A stretch of 32,733 nucleotides of DNA from Bacteroidales bacterium (lineage in GTDB: Bacteria > Bacteroidota > Bacteroidia > Bacteroidales > Marinilabiliaceae): NCBI GenBank assembly GCA_900766825.1, contig CAAFWU010000040.1, positions 1 to 32,733 on the forward strand, given 5' to 3'. This document shows positions 22,933 to 29,500 of the stretch, one piece after another. A program made the translations under genes and the position numbers. The notes beneath the pieces are model-generated. The model had not been told where the DNA came from. It made no database searches and saw nothing but the letters and a program-made list of their open reading frames with translations. The stretch's first letter is position 1. The number at the start of each line of letters is the position of its first letter.

Positions 22933-23709
22933 ATGGCAAGAGTCATATCAATAGCCAACCAAAAGGGCGGCGTGGGCAAGACCACCACGGCCATCAACCT
23001 CGGTGCAAGCCTTGCAGTTCTTGAGAAAAAAGTCCTCATCATCGATGCCGATGCGCAGGCCAACTCTACATCTGGTCTCGGCTTCGACGTCCGCGAGATG
23101 AAGAAAACCATCTACGAGTGCATGGTCAACGATGTCGATCCCACAACCGCTGTGCTCCAGTGCGAAATCGACAATCTCTACATCATGCCATCACACATCG
23201 ACCTGGTTGGTGCCGAGATTGAGATGCTGAATATGTCCGATCGCGAGAAGACCATGAAGAAGATGGTGGACAAACTCCGCGACCAGTTCGACTACATCCT
23301 CATCGACTGCAGCCCCTCCTTGGGTCTCATCACCGTCAACGCCCTCACGGCCTCCGATAGTGTCATCATCCCCGTTCAGTGCGAGTACTTTGCTCTCGAG
23401 GGCCTCGGTAAGCTCCTCAATACCATCAAAATTATCCAGAAGAGGCTCAACCCATCGCTCGAAATCGAGGGCTTCCTCCTCACCATGTACGACTCGCGAA
23501 ACAACCTATCCAATCAGGTTCTCGATGAGGTAAAACGCCACTTTCAGGACATGGTATTCCAAACCCTCATTGCCCGCAACGTCCGCCTCTCCGAGGCTCC
23601 AAGCCATGGTCAGGCTGCCATCAGCTACGACGCCACCAGCAAGGGCGCTCAAAACTACCTCAATTTGGCGCGCGAGGTCCTCGAACGCAACGAAGGCAAA
23701 CAAGCTTAG
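22933..23709 (+). CDS. parA: Chromosome-partitioning ATPase ParA (Soj)
   Basis: ParA is a deviant-Walker ATPase that binds nucleoid DNA and moves ParB-parS complexes during chromosome segregation. The 258-aa product has the deviant Walker A KGGVGKTT (residues 11-18), IIDADAQANSTSGLG (Walker A') and LIDCSPSLG (Walker B). It has the short chromosomal form without the N-terminal HTH of plasmid type Ia ParA. parB follows after 81 nt. The start MARVISIANQKGG fits the family. Confidence 0.95.
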   Translation: MARVISIANQKGGVGKTTTAINLGASLAVLEKKVLIIDADAQANSTSGLGFDVREMKKTIYECMVNDVDPTTAVLQCEIDNLYIMPSHIDLVGAEIEMLNMSDREKTMKKMVDKLRDQFDYILIDCSPSLGLITVNALTASDSVIIPVQCEYFALEGLGKLLNTIKIIQKRLNPSLEIEGFLLTMYDSRNNLSNQVLDEVKRHFQDMVFQTLIARNVRLSEAPSHGQAAISYDATSKGAQNYLNLAREVLERNEGKQA

Positions 23710-23717
23710 GTTTTCTT

Positions 23718-23756
23718 CCCCCCCCCCGAAAAGAAAGCCCCCCATTTTTTCCCCCC
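23718..23756 (+). repeat. Homopolymeric C tracts between parA and parB
   Basis: The 81-nt parA-parB spacer contains a run of ten C (23718-23727), then two runs of six C (23738-23743 and 23751-23756) separated by A- and T-rich pieces. Runs of this length are slippage-prone. TTTCTT and AAGAAA (23712-23717 and 23731-23736) flank the first run and could form a weak stem. Confidence 0.8.
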
Positions 23757-23790
23757 TCTTCCGCTCACTTAATACCAACCGATAGCACCT

Positions 23791-24765
23791 ATGTCAAAAA
23801 ATTCTGGACTGGGCCGAGGCTTAGGCAAAGGTCTCGGAGCTCTTTTGGGCGACGATGCCAACGAAAGCGAGTCGTTAGCTCAGACCATTGACGAGATCAG
23901 CATTGAACTCATCGATGCCAACCCTTGGCAGCCACGTACCGAGTTTAAACAAGACGAACTCGAAGAACTCGCGGCCTCCATCCGCAACTTTGGCATCATC
24001 ACTCCGCTCACCCTTCGCAAGGTCGAGGACTCCGATCGCTACCAAATCATTGCGGGCGAACGTCGTTTCCGTGCGGCCAAAATCGTGGGCCTTGACAAGG
24101 TGCCGGCCTACGTCCGCGACGTCTCCGACGACAAGATGTTGGCCGTGGCCCTCATCGAGAACATACAGCGTGCAGACCTCAACCCCATCGAGGAGGCGCT
24201 CAGCTATCAGCGACTCATCGACGAGTGCCAACTAACCCAAGAGACCCTGGCCGACCAGGTGGGCAAAAAACGCTCAACCGTAACCAACTACCTCCGTCTG
24301 CTCAAACTCCCCACCGAGATTCAAGACGGACTCCGCGACAAAGTCATCAGCATGGGTCACGCTCGCGCCATCATGGGTCTCGAGGATCAGGACACCCAGC
24401 TCATGCTCTATCACGAGACCGTGGAGCAGGGCTACTCTGTACGTCGTATCGAAAACCTCGTGCGTGCCTACAACGAGACTGGCTCCTTCGAGGACCCCGA
24501 GGACGAAGCCGACCCCAACACCAACCCCGACGAGCAAACCCAGACAGCCGACGATTTGGACCAGCTTGAGTCCAACAAACCCAAGAGCCAAACCCCCGAG
24601 GAGTATAAGGTCTTGGGCAATCAGCTCTCGCAATATTTTGGCACCAATGTAAGTCTGGCCTGCAATGCCAAGGGCAAAGGCAAGATTACCATCCCATTCT
24701 CCACTCAGGACGAATTGGAACGCATAATGCTCATCTTGGATGCCGCGCGCTCTAACAATGCATAG
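23791..24765 (+). CDS. parB: Chromosome-partitioning protein ParB (Spo0J)
   Basis: ParB binds parS, loads as a CTP-dependent clamp and spreads along DNA near the origin. The 324-aa product begins MSKNSGLGRGLGKGLGALLG, the ParA-stimulating N-terminus. It has the CTPase motif GERRFR (89-94), ENIQR (123-127), an HTH at about 149-170 (TQETLADQVGKKRSTVTNYL), a DNA-binding core to about residue 235, an acidic linker and a C-terminal dimer domain. The next gene starts inside its last codons. Confidence 0.96.
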   Translation: MSKNSGLGRGLGKGLGALLGDDANESESLAQTIDEISIELIDANPWQPRTEFKQDELEELAASIRNFGIITPLTLRKVEDSDRYQIIAGERRFRAAKIVGLDKVPAYVRDVSDDKMLAVALIENIQRADLNPIEEALSYQRLIDECQLTQETLADQVGKKRSTVTNYLRLLKLPTEIQDGLRDKVISMGHARAIMGLEDQDTQLMLYHETVEQGYSVRRIENLVRAYNETGSFEDPEDEADPNTNPDEQTQTADDLDQLESNKPKSQTPEEYKVLGNQLSQYFGTNVSLACNAKGKGKITIPFSTQDELERIMLILDAARSNNA

Positions 24766-25819
24766 CCCTATCGTCTCAATCTCCGCACTCCGCCAGCACC
24801 TTGTGGCTCCATTCCTTGCGGCCCTTGCTTTTATAGTTGCCCTCTTGTTCCTAAGCTCCAATGCTTTGGCCTGTGGGGTAGGCTACCCTTGTGTCCACAC
24901 CGCAGCCTTGGGTGTGGAGACCAACGAGACCCCAGACCTTGAGCCCAGCTCACCCTCAGAGCCCAACGTTCTTTCCTCCCCCGAGTCCACCAACCGCACC
25001 GCTGTTGTCAACTCACTATCAACCCTCTTGAGGGACTCTACCAATATGGAGCCTCAAGTTCGTGAACCTCAGCGTATTAAGGAGGAGGAACTTGACCCCA
25101 ATATCATAGACCCTGGCAAACCCTTAGAGTCCAAGGCTCCCGAGGTATACGTTATAGAGGACTCTGTTATTGTCATGGACGGTCAGCCCGTTCACCTTAT
25201 CAAATCGGCTCCCGTGGGCAAGTTGGGTCATACACCGCAGACCGCCACGTTCTACGCCACCATCTTCCCAGGCTTGGGTCAGATCTATAACCGGAAGTAC
25301 TGGAAACTGCCCCTCCTCTATGGCGGCGCTGCAGCCCTCGTCTACGCCATCCACTTCAACAACAAGTACTACAAGAAGTACAGCAGTGCCTATCGCGACT
25401 TTCTGCTCATGGATCCTAACAACAAGAGTTACATGGAGTTTGCCACCAAGGCTCACCTAACCGAGGAAGACGTTACAGGCACCTACTCCGCTTGGTTCAA
25501 GAAGACCCTCTCCAACAAGAAGGACTACTATCGCCGATATCGAGACCTATCCATCTTTGGCATGATTGGTCTCTATTGTGTGCAGATTGTGGATGCGTGT
25601 GTAGATGCCCACTTCTTCAATTTCGATGTCAGCGACGACCTCTCTCTGGCCTGGGCTCCCGACCTCAGCCCCTCCAATGGAGGCTTTGCAGGTGCATCCT
25701 TCGCCCTCAATTTGGGCAATAAGTCCGACAAGCAGCGCACTGCCGACCGCGATCGCAAACGAACTTCATGTGGGCGCAAGTGGTTGACTGGCAGTGACTC
25801 TACTCCAAACGATAAGTAA
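24758..25819 (+). CDS. DUF5683-like envelope protein
   Basis: The 353-aa product starts with a hydrophobic signal segment ending ALA before CGVG (about residues 20-40). A low-complexity Pro/Ser/Glu-rich stretch follows, then a conserved C-terminal part with FYATIFPGLGQIYNRKYWKL, which is typical of DUF5683 proteins found after parB in Bacteroidales. Hydrophobic helices include LLYGGAAALVYAIHF and SIFGMIGLYCVQIVDACVDA. Two starts are possible, ATG at 24740 or 24758. I prefer 24758, which overlaps the parB stop by 8 nt and suggests coupling. The function is unknown; the context suggests a link to chromosome segregation or the envelope. Confidence 0.8.
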   Translation: MHSPIVSISALRQHLVAPFLAALAFIVALLFLSSNALACGVGYPCVHTAALGVETNETPDLEPSSPSEPNVLSSPESTNRTAVVNSLSTLLRDSTNMEPQVREPQRIKEEELDPNIIDPGKPLESKAPEVYVIEDSVIVMDGQPVHLIKSAPVGKLGHTPQTATFYATIFPGLGQIYNRKYWKLPLLYGGAAALVYAIHFNNKYYKKYSSAYRDFLLMDPNNKSYMEFATKAHLTEEDVTGTYSAWFKKTLSNKKDYYRRYRDLSIFGMIGLYCVQIVDACVDAHFFNFDVSDDLSLAWAPDLSPSNGGFAGASFALNLGNKSDKQRTADRDRKRTSCGRKWLTGSDSTPNDK

Positions 25820-25835
25820 GCAAATCTCACTACAT

Positions 25836-25879
25836 TGCGCTTAGACGACGCTACGCATCCCCGTGGCTCTCTAAGCGCA
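25836..25879 (+). terminator. Inverted repeat between the DUF5683 and sulfatase-fold genes
   Basis: TGCGCTTAGA (25836-25845) and TCTAAGCGCA (25870-25879) form a perfect 10-bp stem with a 24-nt loop, followed by TTCTCTATTTTCTCTTCC. It may be a partial terminator or an attenuator ahead of the next gene. The loop is long and the U-tract interrupted, so the role is uncertain. Confidence 0.5.
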
Positions 25880-25911
25880 TTCTCTATTTTCTCTTCCTAA
25901 ACTTCGCTCTT

Positions 25912-27894
25912 TTGAAACGTATATCCAATTGGCTCCTCGTTCCCTTGTGCATGCTCACCGCCATTGTGGTGCTTGCCTTGGTAAGGATCTTTTTCATCTT
26001 TAAGTTTGCAGGTTTCGGTCTCTTGTGGGATCACATGGACCACATGCCTCTCTTTCTGCTCAACGCCCTCCGCTTCGATGCTCAGGTAGGCGCCTATGTT
26101 GCTGTGCCCATTGTGCTCTGCGCCCTCCTCGCTCAGTTTTGGCCTGCAACCATGTGGCGTGGTGTGCGAGCCTTCATGGCGGTCTACGTGCCCATTGTTG
26201 CCACACTATTGGGGCTCTTGGGCTTGGCCGATGTCCACTATTATAGCAACTTCGGTAGGCATTTCGATATTGTGGCCTTCGACTTCTTCGACGAGGAACC
26301 CTCTGTGCTCATCCGCGGCATTCTGGACGAGGCTCCCATTCTCTTGCTGCTCATTGGCGGTACTCTCTTCTACCTCATTGCACACTTTGGGTGGAAGCAC
26401 GGAGTACGTCTTGTGGACCGCTGTGCCGACCGTCTCAGCCTCTCGGCACCTCGTGTTTGGTCGGCCCTTGTGGTTGTACTCCTTATCCTTGGCGTCTCGC
26501 TTCGTGGCAGTTTGGGCACCTTTACCCTTCGCCCCGAGGATGTCTATGTCTCGGCCTCTAAACAGGTCAACGACTGTGTGCCCAACTGCGTCTTCATGCT
26601 CATTAAGGCTCTTAAGGAGAAACGCAATCAGGTTCGCATGCTCCCAGACCAAGATATCCTAACCCAACATGGTTTTGCCTCTCTGCAAGAAGCTGCCGAT
26701 GCTTTTACACCTAAGTCCAGCGCCCCCTATGCCCTCGATGCCAATGGCAATATCAATGTCGATTCGCTCCTTGTGACCATGTCGGGGCCCAATCCCCCAT
26801 TCCGAGGCTACAATGTCGTCCTCTTGGTGTGCGAGAGTCTGGGTCAGAAGATGTTGGACTATCAGTCGCGCTATGGGGTGGACATGATGGGCTCCCTCGC
26901 CTCCCACCTCGATTCGCTTGTCTATTTCCACAACTTCGTGTCCGCCACCAATGGCACCATCGATGCCGTGGAGACCTTTACCACCTCCTCGCCCTACGAG
27001 CGACTCTTCACTTCACGCCATGCCACCAGTCCCTTGCCCTACTCCACAGCTCGTGTCTTTGAGCGGGCTGGCTACTCCACCCATTTTGTCTCGGGCATCG
27101 AGATCTCGTGGCGAAACCTCATCGATGTTCTGCCCTACCAAGGTTTCCAAACTGTTACGGGCAAGTTTGAGATTTTGGACCAATGGCCCGATGCTCCGCA
27201 GAACCGCACGTGGGGTGTCTACGACCACGCCATGCTCTCACACCTCCTCGACCTCTTGGAGCAGACACCTGCCGATGGCAAACCTCGTTTCGTCATGGCC
27301 CTGACCTCCACAAACCATACCCCCTTCGAGTTTCCCTCCGACTTCAATATGCCAGCCCTTCAGGTTCCGCAGGACCCCGATGCCTTTGCTGTGGACGACC
27401 CCGAGGTGGTGGCCAACTACGTCCGTGGCATTCAGTACACGTGCCAGTCTGTTGGCAACTTCCTCACTCGTTTGCGTCAGTCCCCTGTGGGGCAGCATAC
27501 CATTGTGGCCATCACGGGCGACCACAACACTCGCCTCGTCTTGCCCTATCCCCCATCAGAGGACCCCAGTATGCGCTATCGTGTCCCCCTCTTTCTCTAC
27601 ATTCCTAACCATGCAGAGGTCTACCGAGCCTACACCCATCGTTTCGGTTCCCACCACGACATTGTGCCCACCCTTGTTAACCTAACCCTCCCCAACGCCC
27701 CCTACCTCAATGCTGGTGCCAACCTCTTCTATAACGGAGCCGACACCACAGGTCTGGGATCCTATGGCGTCAACTCCGACTATCTCTACCTCTCTCCCGC
27801 CGCCGACTCTGCCGCTGTCGCCCAGCGCATTCAAGCCCTCGGTGCTCTTAAGCAGATTTGGTTCAAAAGGGAGTTTGAAAAACAAGCCAAATAG
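25912..27894 (+). CDS. LTA-synthase-type membrane sulfatase-fold phosphotransferase
   Basis: The 660-aa protein has about five N-terminal transmembrane helices (residues 8-205) and a large extracytoplasmic alkaline-phosphatase/sulfatase domain. Expected catalytic elements are E308 (VLLVCESLG), the nucleophile T349 in SATNGTIDAVETF, and the late metal ligands D537 and H538 (AITGDHNT), with HHDIVPTLVN further on. In Gram-positives such enzymes polymerise lipoteichoic acid. In a Gram-negative bacterium a phosphoglycerol or phosphoethanolamine transfer to lipid or glycan is more likely. The frame opens with a TTG at 25912; the first ATG is at 25951 (M14). It follows the DUF5683 gene by 92 nt across a hairpin. 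Confidence 0.85.
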   Translation: MKRISNWLLVPLCMLTAIVVLALVRIFFIFKFAGFGLLWDHMDHMPLFLLNALRFDAQVGAYVAVPIVLCALLAQFWPATMWRGVRAFMAVYVPIVATLLGLLGLADVHYYSNFGRHFDIVAFDFFDEEPSVLIRGILDEAPILLLLIGGTLFYLIAHFGWKHGVRLVDRCADRLSLSAPRVWSALVVVLLILGVSLRGSLGTFTLRPEDVYVSASKQVNDCVPNCVFMLIKALKEKRNQVRMLPDQDILTQHGFASLQEAADAFTPKSSAPYALDANGNINVDSLLVTMSGPNPPFRGYNVVLLVCESLGQKMLDYQSRYGVDMMGSLASHLDSLVYFHNFVSATNGTIDAVETFTTSSPYERLFTSRHATSPLPYSTARVFERAGYSTHFVSGIEISWRNLIDVLPYQGFQTVTGKFEILDQWPDAPQNRTWGVYDHAMLSHLLDLLEQTPADGKPRFVMALTSTNHTPFEFPSDFNMPALQVPQDPDAFAVDDPEVVANYVRGIQYTCQSVGNFLTRLRQSPVGQHTIVAITGDHNTRLVLPYPPSEDPSMRYRVPLFLYIPNHAEVYRAYTHRFGSHHDIVPTLVNLTLPNAPYLNAGANLFYNGADTTGLGSYGVNSDYLYLSPAADSAAVAQRIQALGALKQIWFKREFEKQAK

Positions 27895-27922
27895 GGTAGG
27901 GGGGAGACTCTTATAAATAAAC

Positions 27923-27961
27923 AAATGGGTGTTGTTGAGCCGACCTCAACAACACCCATTT
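27923..27961. terminator. Strong bidirectional terminator hairpin
   Basis: Positions 27923-27939 and 27945-27961 form a perfect 17-bp stem (AAATGGGTGTTGTTGAG and its complement) with a 5-nt loop. It lies between the convergent sulfatase-fold gene and the small basic-protein gene. The + strand continues CTATATAG and the - strand TTTGTTTATTTAT, so it can serve both directions. Confidence 0.85.
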
Positions 27962-27992
27962 CTATATAGCAGAATGTGCGAACGAAAACACT

Positions 27993-28316
27993 CTATATCA
28001 GCACACTAATAATCACGCCAGTTGCAACCGTTACCCAGACAATAAGACTAACCATACAGCCGCTCTGTGCTCCAGCGCTATTTGTCGATGTCCGCCTCTT
28101 CGATGTGCTGGTAGACATCTTGAAAAGGTCCGACAAACCAAAGGTCGTCTTGCGGTAAATCTTGTTGTAGATGGCTTTCTTGGGGTTGGTTATGAATCCC
28201 ATGCCCTTCTGTCCGTAGCCTGGAATCAAGGCACGCTTCACCGAGCGCTTGAACGCCCCAGTGGTTCGTGCGCTTATGCTCTTTTTTATCGATGGCTTTC
28301 TGAAACCAAATTTCAT
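27993..28316 (-). CDS. Small basic membrane-anchored protein, Firmicutes-like
   Basis: The 107-aa product has a strongly basic N-terminal half (MKFGFRKPSIKKSISARTTG, then KRALIPGYGQKGMGFITNPK and KAIYNKIYRKTTFGL). A Ser/Thr-rich linker and one C-terminal hydrophobic helix (residues 87-107) follow. I recall similar proteins with NPKKAIYNKIYxKTTF mainly from Firmicutes genomes and their mobile elements; no function is known to me. A perfect AAGGAGG lies 7 nt before the ATG, unlike its neighbours, which supports recent transfer. It follows pdxB by 103 bp on the same strand and ends at the strong hairpin. Confidence 0.65.
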   Translation of the reverse strand: MKFGFRKPSIKKSISARTTGAFKRSVKRALIPGYGQKGMGFITNPKKAIYNKIYRKTTFGLSDLFKMSTSTSKRRTSTNSAGAQSGCMVSLIVWVTVATGVIISVLI

Positions 28317-28323
28317 TGTGCAA

Positions 28324-28330
28324 CCTCCTT
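28324..28330 (-). promoter_or_regulatory. Canonical Shine-Dalgarno sequence
   Basis: On the - strand AAGGAGG stands 7 nt before the ATG of the small basic-protein gene. It is a full match to the anti-Shine-Dalgarno of most bacterial 16S rRNAs. The upstream regions of the other genes I inspected in the window lack such a site, as is usual in Bacteroidota, which makes this one stand out. Confidence 0.8.
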
Positions 28331-28419
28331 ATTCTCTTTATCCAAACACCAATTTAGTCAAAATTTTGGTACTGTGCTCTCGCTTAAATCTTCACACTTT
28401 TCATTCAGTTGTCCACACT

Positions 28420-29481
28420 TTACCTCACAATCTCAAACGAGTCAATCTCCCTACGTAGGTGATAGTCGCCCCTAAGTTTCTCAAAGGCTTCGGGGTTGGC
28501 TCTCAGGGCGTTGCAGTCGGCCATGATGTCGTAGACCTCGGTATAGAGGTGGTCGTTAGCCTCTTCCTCGCTGGCGTAGCCCCTTAGGTCGATACGTTTG
28601 TTGGCTGGCTCGGGCAACGTTGGTGGCTGCCATGGGGTCTCGAGCCCAAAGAATTTGCAGAGGGCAGCAACGGCCATTGTTGTGCCGCGGAGCTTGCTGT
28701 CTGTGCTGTAGCCCGCAATGTGGGGTGTGGCAATGGTGGCCAGCGAGAGCAGGTCTCTCGATATGTCGGGCTCGTTCTCCCATACGTCCACCACAGCGTG
28801 CCCTATGCGTCCGTTGCGCAGTCCGCTAACCATGGTGCGGGTGCCGCACACGGGGCCTCGGCTGGTGTTAATAACCGTGGCTCCAGGTTTTAGCAGTGCA
28901 ATGGCATCGCTGCCCATCATGTGGATGGTTGGCCATGGTCCGCGAGCCACCAGTGGAGTGTGGAATGTTACAATGTCGGCCTGTGGCAAAGCCTCGGTGT
29001 AGGGTGTGAAGGCCTCGGGTCCCTCTTTCTCGGCACGTATGGGGTCTACTAGCAGCACCCTCATGCCCAACTTCTGACAGTGGGCGGCCACCAAACTGCC
29101 CACGTGCCCCACGCCCACCACGGCAATGGTGCTGCCCTCGAGGCGCACACCATGGTGCAGCGAGAGCTCGGCCAGTGCCGATGCCACATACTGCTCCACC
29201 GAACGAGAGTTGCAGGCTGGGGCATTCTCCCAGTGTATGCCATGCTGCTGGCAGTATGCTGTGTCTATGTGGTCGAAACCAATGGTGGCCGTAAAGATGG
29301 CGCGAACCTTGGTGCCGTCCAGTAGCGAAGCGTCGCAGCGGGTGCGGGTGCGAGTTATTATGGCATCGGCGTCCATCACATCGGCGCGGCTTATCTTCTT
29401 GCCCTCCATATATACCACCTCGGCCACGGGCTCCAGTGCTCCTCGCAAAAAAGGTATCTTGTCGTCGGCTATTATCTTCAT
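28420..29481 (-). CDS. pdxB: Erythronate-4-phosphate dehydrogenase
   Basis: PdxB oxidises 4-phosphoerythronate in the DXP-dependent pathway to pyridoxal 5'-phosphate (vitamin B6). The 353-aa protein is a D-2-hydroxyacid dehydrogenase with NAD-binding GVGHVG (123-128), catalytic R208 in INTSRGPV, E237 in WENEPD and H254 in TPHIAGYST. It has the PdxB-type C-terminal dimer domain, which distinguishes it from SerA. The IGFDHIDTAYCQQHGIHWEN segment also favours PdxB. It lies 19 nt after priA on the same strand, so the two are probably cotranscribed. Confidence 0.93.
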   Translation of the reverse strand: MKIIADDKIPFLRGALEPVAEVVYMEGKKISRADVMDADAIITRTRTRCDASLLDGTKVRAIFTATIGFDHIDTAYCQQHGIHWENAPACNSRSVEQYVASALAELSLHHGVRLEGSTIAVVGVGHVGSLVAAHCQKLGMRVLLVDPIRAEKEGPEAFTPYTEALPQADIVTFHTPLVARGPWPTIHMMGSDAIALLKPGATVINTSRGPVCGTRTMVSGLRNGRIGHAVVDVWENEPDISRDLLSLATIATPHIAGYSTDSKLRGTTMAVAALCKFFGLETPWQPPTLPEPANKRIDLRGYASEEEANDHLYTEVYDIMADCNALRANPEAFEKLRGDYHLRREIDSFEIVR

Positions 29482-29500
29482 CTGTTTCTGTCTGTTATGC

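Noticed and set aside
24225..27608. Several 60-140 codon frames inside parB, the DUF5683 gene and the sulfatase-fold gene
   Set aside because: All are out-of-frame shadows of well-supported genes with Arg/Ser/Pro-rich nonsense translations.
28359..28368. CAAAATTTTG palindrome between pdxB and the small basic-protein gene
   Set aside because: AT-only palindrome with no loop and no spaced promoter element; too weak to call.
28409..28417. TTGTCCACA, another near DnaA box
   Set aside because: Isolated one-mismatch word; expected by chance in a window of this size.
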